A stretch of DNA of 64,000 nt. Source: Anaerosporobacter faecicola. GTDB taxonomy: Bacteria > Bacillota > Clostridia > Lachnospirales > Lachnospiraceae. The stretch's first letter is position 1; every line of letters starts with the position of its first letter. This document shows, one piece after another, positions 42,780-52,310 of the stretch. The stretch is from assembly GCF_012070565.1 (NCBI RefSeq), contig NZ_JAAQRO010000009.1, forward strand, positions 310,001 to 374,000, read 5' to 3'. The translations under genes were made by a program, and so were the position numbers. The notes under the pieces were generated by a model, which saw only the letters and a program-made list of their open reading frames with translations, did no database searches and was not told the DNA's origin.

Positions 42780-43745
42780 TTATTTCTCCTTTTTAATCGT
42801 AATATCAACACCATCTGTAGACATTACAATCGTACCATCACGATCGGTTCGATACAATAGGATTCGCTGCTGGTTTAAAACCGCTAGTGTCTCTTTTTCT
42901 GGTAAATCGGTGCCATCTCCCTCTTCGCAGGTTATAACTGCAACAGCTGGATTCACTTTATCAAGAAATTTTTCACTAGAGGTTTGATTGCTTCCGTGAT
43001 GACCTACTTTGATCACATCTGCATGTAAGTCATATCCTGCTTTCATCATTTCTTTTTCCGAAACTCCCATTGCATCTCCCATGAAGAGGAATTTCTTTGC
43101 TCCATATTGCATCATGAGAACAAGAGAACTTTCATTATCGGAATCTGCAGCCATTGCCTTTTCCCCTGGTGACAACACGGTGAACTTTACATCATTTACA
43201 TAAAACATACTTTTTACTTCCGGTATGATCTGGGTTACTTTTAGAGCATCAGCCGTTTTAATCATGGCAGTATAGGGCTTTGTATTCTTTCCACGCGCTG
43301 ACATCATTAAGATTTTTGTTGGAAATGCTCTCAATATGTCACTCATTCCTCCTACATGATCCTTATCACAATGGGTCGCTACTGCATAGTCTAGTTGCTC
43401 TATGTTTTGTTCTTTCAAATAGGTAATGATTGTTTCTGCTTTCTCACTGGTACCCGAATCGATTAACACAGCGTGTTCACCCATCTGTATGAGAATACAG
43501 TCTGCTTTTCCCACATCCAAAAAATGTACATATACCATGGACTTTTCCTGCAACCCCTTCTCTTTTGTTTTATTTGTCGTTTTCTTACTATCTGCATCAT
43601 CCAAATCCGTATCCTGCTTTTCATTTGTTGTTACAAAAGGAGTATATTTAGTACAGGAACACACAAATATACTACATACTACAACCATAATAAGAATGCA
43701 TTCACGATAGTTTCTCTTTCTTTGGCAGCAGAATTGTTTTTTCAT
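42780..43745 (-). CDS. ComEC/Rec2-like metallo-beta-lactamase-fold lipoprotein
   Basis: 321 residues. The N-terminus has a hydrophobic segment ending in a Cys within IFVCSC, a plausible lipobox, followed by an acidic linker. The metallo-beta-lactamase domain (about 70-320) has the metal motif THCDKDHVGG, LIDSGTSEKAE, LLMGDA-type FLFMGDAMG and KVGHHGSNQTSS, as in the C-terminal domain of ComEC and stand-alone hydrolases near it. The substrate is unknown. It is the third gene in an operon with two ATP-grasp ligases (spacing 14-15 bp). No DNA-channel domain is present, so it is not ComEC itself. Confidence 0.82.
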   Translation of the reverse strand: MKKQFCCQRKRNYRECILIMVVVCSIFVCSCTKYTPFVTTNEKQDTDLDDADSKKTTNKTKEKGLQEKSMVYVHFLDVGKADCILIQMGEHAVLIDSGTSEKAETIITYLKEQNIEQLDYAVATHCDKDHVGGMSDILRAFPTKILMMSARGKNTKPYTAMIKTADALKVTQIIPEVKSMFYVNDVKFTVLSPGEKAMAADSDNESSLVLMMQYGAKKFLFMGDAMGVSEKEMMKAGYDLHADVIKVGHHGSNQTSSEKFLDKVNPAVAVITCEEGDGTDLPEKETLAVLNQQRILLYRTDRDGTIVMSTDGVDITIKKEK

Positions 43746-43759
43746 TCAAACGAAGCCTC

Positions 43760-44617
43760 CTACAGATGATCCAAAATATATTCAAGATAAAGCTTAACAA
43801 GATTAATATCCGTACATTGATAAAGCATTCTTGCACCTACCACATCTTCAATCTCATTAAAGATTAGTTCTCCTTCATCTCCAATAATGAAATCAATTCC
43901 AACCATATCCGGTTCAAGTAGTTCAATGATGCTCTGTACGCATTGTCTTTCCTCATGATTTAATTCATAGACACAAACCTCTCCTCCTAATGAAAAATTG
44001 GATTTGAATCCTTCCTTTGCTTTTCTAAGAATAGCAGCAATAATCGTTTTTCCAATAACATACACACGAAGGTCTTCATGTTTTGTACCAATCAACGGTT
44101 GAACAACGGTATCATATTCCTTCGTTTGCATAACGACCTTATCGATTTCATCTTGGTTGGTTGGATCAAGAAGATACACTTGCTGTCCTCCATGTCCTGC
44201 GACAGTTTTTACTACTGTTGGAGTGGTTCTTCTTTCTAATTTTTTCAGTAACATACCCTTTTTACAAAATATTGTATCAACCATAGGAATATTAATGGCT
44301 GCTATAAATTGATACGTAAGTGCTTTATCATTACAGATGCGAGCTACTTCTGCCCGATTAAATACAGGAATCTTCATACATTCCAATTGGCTGGACAAAA
44401 GAGGATCAATCACACGACTGATTACAAAAACTGGAGCTTGTATGGGTTTTTGTTCATATTCCAAAAAATACGTACCATTACTTACCCCGAAATCCAATTT
44501 TTCAACTAGGATTAGTTCTACATCCAAGTCAAACTGTTTTCCTTCCTCCTGATACATCTGAATATAATGTTTGTTATACTCTGCTTCTTTTTCTCCATAT
44601 AGGATCCACGCAAGCAT
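43760..44617 (-). CDS. RimK-like ATP-grasp ligase, second of a pair
   Basis: 285 residues, weakly similar to the gene upstream and arranged the same way. The N-terminal part contains FVISRVIDPLLSSQLE with IPVFNRAEVARICNDKALTYQ; the ATP-grasp core has VVKTVAGHGGQQVYL, VQPLIGTKHEDLRVYVIG, and the metal-binding end MVGIDFIIGDEGELIFNEIEDVVGARM. In RimK-like enzymes this core joins an amino acid to a carboxylate through an acyl-phosphate. The acceptor here is unknown. It lies 15 bp after the first ligase. Confidence 0.82.
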   Translation of the reverse strand: MLAWILYGEKEAEYNKHYIQMYQEEGKQFDLDVELILVEKLDFGVSNGTYFLEYEQKPIQAPVFVISRVIDPLLSSQLECMKIPVFNRAEVARICNDKALTYQFIAAINIPMVDTIFCKKGMLLKKLERRTTPTVVKTVAGHGGQQVYLLDPTNQDEIDKVVMQTKEYDTVVQPLIGTKHEDLRVYVIGKTIIAAILRKAKEGFKSNFSLGGEVCVYELNHEERQCVQSIIELLEPDMVGIDFIIGDEGELIFNEIEDVVGARMLYQCTDINLVKLYLEYILDHL

Positions 44618-44632
44618 AATATCGCTCCTTCC

Positions 44633-45526
44633 CTATAAGCAACTCTGTTTTTTTACAATATATTGGATAATTTGATCCGCTACATTCACTCCTGTGCAAT
44701 CCTGTATATTCTTAAAATGGGCATTGGAATTCACTTCACAAACAATTGGTTCTTCATTCTCATCAAACAAAAGATCCACCCCAGCAAAATCGAGGCCTAA
44801 TGCCTTAACACAAGCAATTGCCGTTTCGATCTGTATGGGAGTTGGTTCATATCGTCTCATTTTACCACCATTGGAAATATTGGCTCGAAAATCTCCTGTA
44901 TCGGAATATCGATACATTGTTGCTACTACTTGATCTCCAACCACATTTAACCGAATATCTCTTGCAAAACTGGATTTGATATATTCTTGCACCAAAAATG
45001 GTTTTGTACCAATCCGATTCAAACAATCCAGTAAATCCGGATAATTGTGCACGAGATATACTTGTTGGCCAAAGGAACCAAAGCATTCCTTCACAACCAT
45101 CGGAAATCGCAATTGTTCCACCATCTTATCAACAAAATCATAATTCGTATATCCAATGTTAGGATAGGTCATTGGAGCCAGGATTGTTTGCGGCATACGA
45201 ATATGCTTTTGATTTAATGCTATGTGTGTCATTGCCTTATTATCACAAATTTCTATTGCTTTTGCTGAATTATAAACTGGTAAGGATAAGCTCTCTAGAT
45301 AACTGGCAAGTCGTATGTCCTTATCCCAAAACAGGACAAATTGTGGTTGCTCTTTTTCCCGTTTTGCTTCAATTCCATTCCCGCTTGTCAGATCAACGAG
45401 TAGCTCTGCATTGGTCTTAACAAGTAATTCAACATCATATTTTTTTGCTGCATTAACTAACCACATATTTAGCTCACTATATTTCTGTGAATTCAAAAAC
45501 TCATTGGTAACTAACCATGCTTTCAT
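44633..45526 (-). CDS. RimK-like ATP-grasp ligase, first of a pair
   Basis: About 297 residues from ATG 45526, supported by AAGGAGATG just upstream. Landmarks are FVLFWDKDIRLASYLE, LPVYNSAKAIEICDNKAMTH, the ATP-grasp loop VVKECFGSFGQQVYL, VQEYIKSSFARDIRLNVVG and the metal-binding VDLLFDENEEPIVCEVNSNAHF. The core is complete and fits the RimK family, which ligates glutamate or other amino acids to peptides or small acids. Two such ligases side by side suggest sequential or heteromeric ligation. No recognisable substrate-peptide gene lies between them. Confidence 0.83.
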   Translation of the reverse strand: MKAWLVTNEFLNSQKYSELNMWLVNAAKKYDVELLVKTNAELLVDLTSGNGIEAKREKEQPQFVLFWDKDIRLASYLESLSLPVYNSAKAIEICDNKAMTHIALNQKHIRMPQTILAPMTYPNIGYTNYDFVDKMVEQLRFPMVVKECFGSFGQQVYLVHNYPDLLDCLNRIGTKPFLVQEYIKSSFARDIRLNVVGDQVVATMYRYSDTGDFRANISNGGKMRRYEPTPIQIETAIACVKALGLDFAGVDLLFDENEEPIVCEVNSNAHFKNIQDCTGVNVADQIIQYIVKKQSCL

Positions 45527-45657
45527 TGTTGCATCTCCTTGCTGTATGATTTTAGACATGTATTATGATTTAGACATGTTGTATGGGTTTTAGCCATATT
45601 GTGTGCTTAAAGGTATATGGAAGTCCTTAGACAGCATAACTCATCAAGAATATATAT

Positions 45658-45706
45658 ATGGTGGTACCAACAAGTACAATATTCTTGTACGGCGTGATAC
45701 CACCAT
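45658..45706 (-). terminator. ftsK terminator, extended hairpin
   Basis: ATGGTGGTA (45658-45666) and TACCACCAT (45698-45706) with an inner GTACAA/TTGTAC stem, 11 bp after the ftsK stop. Followed by alternating AT rather than a pure U-run. Confidence 0.6.
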
Positions 45707-45716
45707 GTCTTACTAC

Positions 45717-48700
45717 TTATACATATTCATCAACATACTGTTCAAACTGTTCTTCGGACATAAGGATCTTTCTTGGTTTTGTTCCCTCTTCAGGTCCAAC
45801 AACACCTGCTTCATACAACTGATCCATAATTCTTGCCGCGCGGTTGAAACCGATCTTATATACACGTTGCAACATACCGATTGACGCCTTATCTTTATCT
45901 ATAATGAATTTACCTGCTTCCACAAAATAATCATCTCGTTCACTTGCAGAGGAAGATGCACTATCTGAAGTTGTAGTACTAGCTATCTTAGAGGTGATCT
46001 CTTCATTATAGCTTGGTTTGCCTTGTTGGGAAGATAGGAATGCAACAACTTCACTAACTTCCTTATCCGATACAAAGGCACCCTGTATACGTACTGGTTT
46101 TGGATAACCAGATGGGAAGAATAACATATCTCCTTTTCCTAATAACTTCTCGGCACCAGAGCCATCAATGATTGTACGTGAATCGACAGCAGAGGACACA
46201 GAAAATGCAATTCGAGACGGAACGTTTGCCTTGATCAATCCTGTGATTACATTAACAGATGGTCTTTGCGTAGCAATGATCAAATGGATTCCAGCCGCAC
46301 GTGCCATCTGTGCCAAACGGCAAATCGCATCTTCTACTTCACCTGGTGCAACCATCATAAGATCTGCTAACTCATCTACAATAATTACAATCTGAGGCAT
46401 CTTTTGGAACTTCTCATCATGATATTCTTCTACTTTCTGAATCTTGGAATTGTAACCTTTTATATCCCTTACACCTAATTCTGCAAAACGGTTGTATCGG
46501 TCTGTCATCTCCATGACAGCCCAATTTAAAGCGGCAGATGCTTTCTTCGGATCTGTAACAACAGGGATCAAAAGATGAGGAATACCATTATATACACTTA
46601 ATTCTACCACTTTAGGATCCACCATGATTAATTTTACATCATCAGGGTTGGATTTATATAAAATACTCATGATCAAAGTATTGATACATACCGACTTACC
46701 GGAACCAGTTGCACCTGCAATTAATAAATGAGGCATCTTGGCAATATCTGTTACTACAACTTGTCCACCAATATCTTTTCCAACTGCAAAAGCAAGATCA
46801 CTCTTATGTTCCTTGAAATCTTTGCTTTCAATTAATTCACGTAACATTACAGCAGTATTTTCTTTATTAGGAACTTCAATTCCTACAGCTGCTTTTCCTG
46901 GAATTGGAGCTTCTATACGTATATCTGCTGCGGCAAGATTCAGTTTGATATCATCTGCCAAATTTGTAATTTTACTTACTTTTACCCCTTGTTCCGGTTG
47001 AAGCTCATATCGCGTAACAGCTGGACCACAGCTTACATTAGTTATGGTAACACCGACACCAAAACTCTGTAATGTTTGCTGAAGTTTCATTGCCGTTTCT
47101 TTCAACTCATTATTCGAAGCACCTTTTGAAGTATTCTTCGGTCTGGATAACAGATCCACTGGAGGAAACTCATATACATACGGTTCTTCTACAACTGCCG
47201 ATTGAGATTCTGAAGATGCAACTACGCTAGTAGAATTTTGTTGATTACCATTATTTTCTGTGGAATTAATAGAGGTAGTAGCATTCATATTTGCAGTTAC
47301 ATTCTGAGAAGTCATTTCCTTTGTAACAGAACTTCTTTGTTCTGCACTTTCTAATGGTTCTTTTCTGTTCTCTTGCTGTTCAAAGATTTCTTCTACTTCT
47401 TCATTTTCTATCGATTTTAGATCAACACGGAAATCATCAAAATTCTCTTCTTCTAAAGTTCCGTCTTTTGCCATATTGATAAAGGTATCCTGTTGCTCAA
47501 CTTCCATGTTCTCCTTTGAATTATCTTCCTGTTCCTCTACAGAATCCTCAAATTTTTCTTCATAGGAATTAAAAGACTCTTCTGAAGAGAATGGTTCTAA
47601 GGAAGATTGTTCCGTGGAATTCGATTCAAACAGATTAGAAACTGTATTTATCTGCTCTTCGATGTTCGAGTCTTGTTGTATTGTCTGTCCAACTTTTATG
47701 TTTTCTACATCTGTAGTATCTAGTATATCACTTTTGTCTACATTTGTAGTCTTTCCATCAAAACTTTCATTCATAATCTGTTCCGCTAATTTTTTAATGT
47801 CATAGTCTTTGTTTTGACTAAACTTTCGTTTCATTTCTTCTTTATATAGTGGTTTTTCTTCGTAATCATAATTGGTATTCTGATCCCCCCGATAGATTGG
47901 GATTGAATCAAAATCAAAAGGTTTTACTTCATCGAGTGGTGCTGTCTTATTTTGATTAATTGGGATAACTTTTCCTTTTCCCATATCTACCTTATTCATT
48001 TGCTGATTTGCTTCTATAAATGGACTGTTTAATTCATTATTGGAGGCAAGATCAGGAAATGTATAGGTCTTTGCTTTCTTTTTTCTTCCTTTTTTATCCC
48101 GAGCTTTTTCAGAATTTGCTCGATTGTCATATCTTGCTTGTTGCAAATCCTGCGTGACACGAAGCTCCTCTTCTTCTGGTTCCTCTTCATACTCTTCTTC
48201 AGCATAATATGCTTCTTCACGTGCTTTTTTGATTTCTTCTCTTCGCTCTTTCATTTCTTTTAATTTAACAGAACTTTTTTTACCTAGACTTGCGAACAAA
48301 AGTTTTTCCGTTATAAACATGATCAATAATGTCATGACTGCTAATAAGATCACTAAAGTTCCTGCAAACCCAAATAACGGATACATAACCGAATAGATTG
48401 CTCCTCCGATTAATCCGCCACCATTTCTGTTTGCCGCAGAACTAGTATAATAGTCGAAAATATTCCAATCTGAATTATACGAAACCATTAGTAATTGTAT
48501 AAATGCCGCAAGAATGCAAACAAAACTAATGCTACTTACCAATTTAATCGTTGCTGTAGTATTTCCTTTGTTGGATAACCGAAAGGCAACTCCAAAAAAC
48601 AATAAATACGGTAATAGATATGCCAATATACCAAATAGACCAAATGTAAACCGATTGATAAAAGCTCCTACCGTTCCACTCAAATTAAAATTACTTAACA

Positions 48701-48899
48701 CCAAAATAACTGCGATTACCAGTGTGACTACAATTGTAACTTCATCTTTATAGCGACTCAACCCATTCTCATATTGATGGCCGCTATTCTTTTTTCTATT
48801 TCCACTCTTTCGACCACTGGATGTACCTCTGCTATTCGAGGGCTTTCTTCCTGGCGTTTTCTTCGCTGTTGAAGAAGTTCTTTTCTGAGTTGCCGCCAT
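45717..48899 (-). CDS. ftsK: FtsK/SpoIIIE DNA translocase
   Basis: 1,060 residues. After a basic N-terminus come four transmembrane helices (about 48-200), a long acidic, Glu-rich linker (about 215-590), the beta domain and the RecA-like alpha motor with Walker [10 protein letters not shown] and Walker [14 protein letters not shown] winged-helix gamma domain that reads the orienting DNA motif lies at the C-terminus (about 990-1060). It pumps chromosomal DNA at division and into the forespore. The linker is unusually long for a SpoIIIE, which raises the length above the 770-800 typical of Bacillus. AGGAGG precedes the ATG; uppP ends 13 bp upstream. Confidence 0.95.
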   Translation of the reverse strand: MAATQKRTSSTAKKTPGRKPSNSRGTSSGRKSGNRKKNSGHQYENGLSRYKDEVTIVVTLVIAVILVLSNFNLSGTVGAFINRFTFGLFGILAYLLPYLLFFGVAFRLSNKGNTTATIKLVSSISFVCILAAFIQLLMVSYNSDWNIFDYYTSSAANRNGGGLIGGAIYSVMYPLFGFAGTLVILLAVMTLLIMFITEKLLFASLGKKSSVKLKEMKERREEIKKAREEAYYAEEEYEEEPEEEELRVTQDLQQARYDNRANSEKARDKKGRKKKAKTYTFPDLASNNELNSPFIEANQQMNKVDMGKGKVIPINQNKTAPLDEVKPFDFDSIPIYRGDQNTNYDYEEKPLYKEEMKRKFSQNKDYDIKKLAEQIMNESFDGKTTNVDKSDILDTTDVENIKVGQTIQQDSNIEEQINTVSNLFESNSTEQSSLEPFSSEESFNSYEEKFEDSVEEQEDNSKENMEVEQQDTFINMAKDGTLEEENFDDFRVDLKSIENEEVEEIFEQQENRKEPLESAEQRSSVTKEMTSQNVTANMNATTSINSTENNGNQQNSTSVVASSESQSAVVEEPYVYEFPPVDLLSRPKNTSKGASNNELKETAMKLQQTLQSFGVGVTITNVSCGPAVTRYELQPEQGVKVSKITNLADDIKLNLAAADIRIEAPIPGKAAVGIEVPNKENTAVMLRELIESKDFKEHKSDLAFAVGKDIGGQVVVTDIAKMPHLLIAGATGSGKSVCINTLIMSILYKSNPDDVKLIMVDPKVVELSVYNGIPHLLIPVVTDPKKASAALNWAVMEMTDRYNRFAELGVRDIKGYNSKIQKVEEYHDEKFQKMPQIVIIVDELADLMMVAPGEVEDAICRLAQMARAAGIHLIIATQRPSVNVITGLIKANVPSRIAFSVSSAVDSRTIIDGSGAEKLLGKGDMLFFPSGYPKPVRIQGAFVSDKEVSEVVAFLSSQQGKPSYNEEITSKIASTTTSDSASSSASERDDYFVEAGKFIIDKDKASIGMLQRVYKIGFNRAARIMDQLYEAGVVGPEEGTKPRKILMSEEQFEQYVDEYV

Positions 48900-48912
48900 G
48901 CTAATTTCCTCC

Positions 48913-49791
48913 TTATGCTACAAAATTCCATATGATTGCAATCATTCCGACTACAAAACAATAATACGCAAATCCTTTATATTTTTTTCCACGTACAATA
49001 ACAAGCATTGTTTTCATACATATATATCCCACTACAGCTGCAACACAGGTTCCAATTATATATGCTACAATATCATTAGAACTTGCCACGATGGAACCAA
49101 AGTCTTTTACCTGTAATATAACAGCACCTAATATCGCTGGTATAGACATGATAAAGGAATACTTTACTGCAAAGTTCTTGTACAATCCACAAGAAAGGCA
49201 GGCTGTTATGGTTGTCCCTGATCGGGATAAACCAGGTAATGTTGCGAAACCTTGTGCAAGACCAATGATGCCTGCATTGGCATAAGAAACATCATTGGCA
49301 CGTTTCTTTCCTGGTGCTGTACGATCTGCAATCAATAATAAAACCGCTGTAAGTAACAAACACAATCCAGGTACTAATAATGTCTCACTGGTCACTTCAA
49401 TAACATCACGAAACAGGAGTGCTAATATACCGGTTGGAATCGTTGATACGATCACCAACATAACAAATTTTCGATATGCGGTACAGACAACTTTCTTGTA
49501 TTCCTTCTTATCTTGTGAATGAAAAAGATTATGTATTGCTCGTCCTACATTGACAAAGAAATCTCCAAGAATTCCAAATCCTTCTATAATCAATTTCTTA
49601 ATATCCTTCCAAAATACAAGAAATACGGCAAGTAGTGTCCCAAAGTGCAACATTACGTCAAATAATAAACCGGTATCTGTATTCATATGTAAGATTTGTT
49701 TCATTATAGCCAAATGTCCCGAACTACTAATGGGTAAAAATTCTGCAACACCTTGCAAGATTCCCATTATAATCGCTTGAAATATTGTCAT
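48913..49791 (-). CDS. uppP: undecaprenyl-diphosphatase UppP (BacA)
   Basis: 292 residues, multi-pass (about eight helices). The catalytic signatures are [13 protein letters not shown] near residue 18 and [11 protein letters not shown] near residue 190. It recycles the lipid carrier for wall synthesis and confers some bacitracin tolerance. It is followed by ftsK after 13 bp, an arrangement that would couple envelope synthesis and division genes in this transcript. A possible upstream gene in the transcript is tepA, though a terminator lies between. Confidence 0.95.
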   Translation of the reverse strand: MTIFQAIIMGILQGVAEFLPISSSGHLAIMKQILHMNTDTGLLFDVMLHFGTLLAVFLVFWKDIKKLIIEGFGILGDFFVNVGRAIHNLFHSQDKKEYKKVVCTAYRKFVMLVIVSTIPTGILALLFRDVIEVTSETLLVPGLCLLLTAVLLLIADRTAPGKKRANDVSYANAGIIGLAQGFATLPGLSRSGTTITACLSCGLYKNFAVKYSFIMSIPAILGAVILQVKDFGSIVASSNDIVAYIIGTCVAAVVGYICMKTMLVIVRGKKYKGFAYYCFVVGMIAIIWNFVA

Positions 49792-49850
49792 GTTTCATTC
49801 CTCCTACAGGATATTCTATTTTTTTCTTTTGTGAAGTTTCCCATATGTCC

Positions 49851-49887
49851 GCCAAATGCTTTATAATACAATAGAAAAGCATTTGGC
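49851..49887. promoter_or_regulatory. 12-bp palindrome upstream of uppP
   Basis: GCCAAATGCTTT and AAAGCATTTGGC with a 13-nt loop. There is no U-tract on either strand, so it looks more like an operator or a leader hairpin than a terminator; uppP begins 60 bp away. The flanking 49792-50106 stretch otherwise holds only the tepA terminator. Confidence 0.4.
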
Positions 49888-50003
49888 ATGCAAAATACCG
49901 TATGACATAAAAGTCAAAATTAGACCATGAAATCCTACTAATAGAACAATGCTATCATCCATCAAATTGTTTGCATTCAATTGGTTTCATTCTAAAATAA
50001 CAT

Positions 50004-50066
50004 AAAAATTGATTCTATATACGATAAGATTATACGCAATCTTAACTTACATTAGAACCAATTTTA
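50004..50066 (-). terminator. tepA terminator
   Basis: Minus strand arms AAAATTGGTTCTA / TAGAATCAATTTTT with an inner TAAGATT/AATCTTA stem, followed by T-rich sequence, 40 bp after the stop. Confidence 0.65.
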
Positions 50067-50106
50067 TTATACCTTTTCTATTTCTGATAAGCAAGAGGCA
50101 ATTATG

Positions 50107-50988
50107 CTAATTCTTGCCTTCAATCATATCATACAACTTTTCAATAGCCTCATGAATACCACCTACAGTATCTATAACGCCTCTCTCTACTGCTTCTTTA
50201 CCTACCAGTATTGTTCCAAGATCTTTCGACATCATAGCTGTATTAAACATCATGGTTTCAATACCTTCTCTATCTGCTTTGCTATGATCTGCAATAAAGC
50301 CAACGATACGATCTTGCATGATTTTAAAGTAATCGTATGTTTGTTGAGATCCAATTACCGTTCCGCTCATACGTACAGGATGGATAATCACCGTACCTGT
50401 TGGAACAATGAACGAATAATCGGTTGCTACTGCTAATGGAACTCCTATGGAATGGCTGTCACCAACAATCAGCGATACCGTAGGTTTACTCAAGGATGCA
50501 ATCATCTCCGCAATAGCCAAACCAGACTCCACAGCACCACCTATGGTATTAATTAAGAATAGAACACCCTCAATATCTTCACTATCTTCAATAACCGCAA
50601 GCTGTGGTAAGATATGCTCGTATTTGGTTGTTTTCGTCTGTTGAGATAAGCATTCATGTCCTTCAATTTCACCAATAATCGTCATCAAGTGTAATTTATG
50701 ATCTCGTCTATTCTTATCCAAGGTTACCTGACCATATTCTTGTACTTTATCATTGTCTAGCTTCTCAATTTCCTTCGCAGTTTTCTCATCTACCTCTACT
50801 TTACTCTTATCATTTTGTGAGGACTGCATATTCGCATTATTGTTTGCCGTATTCTGTTTGTTGTTTCCCTGCTTATTTTGTAACATATATTGTTCACTAT
50901 TGGCGTTTTCTATCTCTCCAGAATTATTTACAATTCCAGCTCTTGTCGCAATCATGCGTTCCCACTCACTTACATTCCAAGTTTGCAT
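50107..50988 (-). CDS. tepA: TepA/ClpP-like serine protease
   Basis: About 293 residues from ATG 50988, chosen for the AGAGGG site 6 nt upstream; an ORF extension to 51045 has no such site. An Asn/Gln-rich N-terminal segment (about 20-80) precedes the ClpP-like core with LFLINTIGGAVESGLAIAEM, the nucleophile in GDSHSIGVPLA and the His in VIIHPVRMSG. TepA is a Firmicutes protein annotated as translocation-enhancing or spore-related and is typically found near ftsK/spoIIIE, as here. The order (tepA, uppP, ftsK) has uppP in between. Confidence 0.88.
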   Translation of the reverse strand: MQTWNVSEWERMIATRAGIVNNSGEIENANSEQYMLQNKQGNNKQNTANNNANMQSSQNDKSKVEVDEKTAKEIEKLDNDKVQEYGQVTLDKNRRDHKLHLMTIIGEIEGHECLSQQTKTTKYEHILPQLAVIEDSEDIEGVLFLINTIGGAVESGLAIAEMIASLSKPTVSLIVGDSHSIGVPLAVATDYSFIVPTGTVIIHPVRMSGTVIGSQQTYDYFKIMQDRIVGFIADHSKADREGIETMMFNTAMMSKDLGTILVGKEAVERGVIDTVGGIHEAIEKLYDMIEGKN

Positions 50989-51144
50989 CTTGTTCCCTCT
51001 TTTCATTTCATTCAGAACAATTCTCTGTTTAGACGGTATGTCCAATTACAGTAATTGACCGAAGCAATTCTTTTTTGGGAATAGTATGTGTTATTTCAAA
51101 AATCCTATACGCACGATGATCTTTTTTAAAAACGAGCCCTATAA

Positions 51145-51651
51145 TTAATCCGTGTGATTCTCCATATATTGAAATCGTTTTGTAATGATTCCAGCTAGTA
51201 TTCCAATAATAGTTCCTGTTCCTATTCCTGTAAGGGATAAGATTGGTAATATATATACCAAGTTGACAGAATCAATAACCATAATTGCCACTAAGATCTG
51301 ACCTACATTATGCATAATGGCGCCAACTATACTAACACCGATTATGCTGAACTTACCTGTTCTTTTTAGTAACATCATCATAAGTAGACTTAAACCAGCT
51401 CCTGCAATACTATATAGAAGACTGTATAGATTTGCAAACGTAAATGCTACCAACAGGATTCTTATAAAAGAAAGGATTGCTGCTTCTTTTGCTCCCATAC
51501 GATACAAAGCAAATAGGGCAACAATATTAGCAAGACCAATCTTCATTCCAGGAACAAGCATTGGTAACGGAAAAATCGATTCAATATAACTTAATAAGAA
51601 TGCTACAGCAATTAACATTCCATATAAGCTAATTTTATTATTTTTTATCAT
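51145..51651 (-). CDS. Gx transporter / EetB-like membrane protein (PF07456)
   Basis: About 168 residues from ATG 51651, supported by AAGG 8 nt upstream; the longer frame from 51696 has no site. About five to six transmembrane helices, with LSYIESIFPLPMLVPGMKIGLANIV characteristic of the heptaprenyl diphosphate synthase component I family (now often annotated as a Gx transporter). In Listeria the homologous gene lies in the flavin-based extracellular electron transfer locus beside a NusG-domain-II protein. Here the same pair is present, and ApbE is divergent 225 bp beyond. The role in electron transfer is inference. Confidence 0.8.
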   Translation of the reverse strand: MIKNNKISLYGMLIAVAFLLSYIESIFPLPMLVPGMKIGLANIVALFALYRMGAKEAAILSFIRILLVAFTFANLYSLLYSIAGAGLSLLMMMLLKRTGKFSIIGVSIVGAIMHNVGQILVAIMVIDSVNLVYILPILSLTGIGTGTIIGILAGIITKRFQYMENHTD

Positions 51652-51706
51652 GTGAGAAACCTTCTTTCGCAGCCTTTTCATGAAAATCATAACCATTTAT
51701 AATATA

Positions 51707-52084
51707 TTATTGTGCAAACTCGTCTAATTGAATGGAGCTCTTGTCGTTCTTACTACCAACGATTTCAATAACCATCTTATTCGGTAAGCAAACAATCGTC
51801 TCCGTATCCGCTTTTATCTTCTTATGTTTTACACAATAACGATCAGGACAATCGGCATCTTGCACAAACACACTTCCATTCTTTACAACAACCGTATTGG
51901 TGCCGCCTCCAGCTCCATGAATCTCAACTTTTGTATCCTGATCCAACGGAAGTTTTTCTACAATTTTTCCATCTATCTTAATAACCGCGTACGCACCAGG
52001 TTTACTCACCAATTGGGTAATTAGTACAAAAATACCAATCACTGCTAATAGAGACACGATCAAGATTATATCATTTTTCTTCAA
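51707..52084 (-). CDS. NusG-domain-II (EetA-like) extracytoplasmic protein
   Basis: 125 residues with a TTG start (AGAGGAATATAAT lies 8 nt upstream; no ATG suits). One N-terminal transmembrane helix (about 8-26) precedes a small beta domain with DCPDRYCVKH near residue 78, the Cys-pair motif of NusG domain II proteins, ending at IVCLPNKMVIEI. It is not the transcription factor NusG. The adjacency with the Gx transporter gene matches the EetA-EetB pair. The protein probably displays its beta domain outside the membrane. Confidence 0.82.
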   Translation of the reverse strand: MKKNDIILIVSLLAVIGIFVLITQLVSKPGAYAVIKIDGKIVEKLPLDQDTKVEIHGAGGGTNTVVVKNGSVFVQDADCPDRYCVKHKKIKADTETIVCLPNKMVIEIVGSKNDKSSIQLDEFAQ

Positions 52085-52219
52085 ATTATATTCCTCTTTT
52101 TCTAAATGACGTAAGTAAAGCTATAACGTTTTAGGATTGATGCCATAGTTTAAAAAAGCACAACAACAAACGATCCCCCATGTTCCGCTATAGTAATTGA
52201 ATTAAATTATGTTAATTTA

Positions 52220-52251
52220 TTGACATCATGTTCTTCATTCTTTAGAATGAA
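52220..52251 (+). promoter_or_regulatory. apbE promoter with overlapping dyad
   Basis: TTGACA (52220-52225), 17 bp, TAGAAT (52243-52248). A TTCATTC-TTTA-GAATGAA dyad (52234-52251) overlaps the -10, a position suited to a repressor. Confidence 0.7.
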
Positions 52252-52310
52252 AAGCAGACATATGGATTCATGCAATCCTCACACAATCATATAATGAGAA
52301 AGGACAATTT

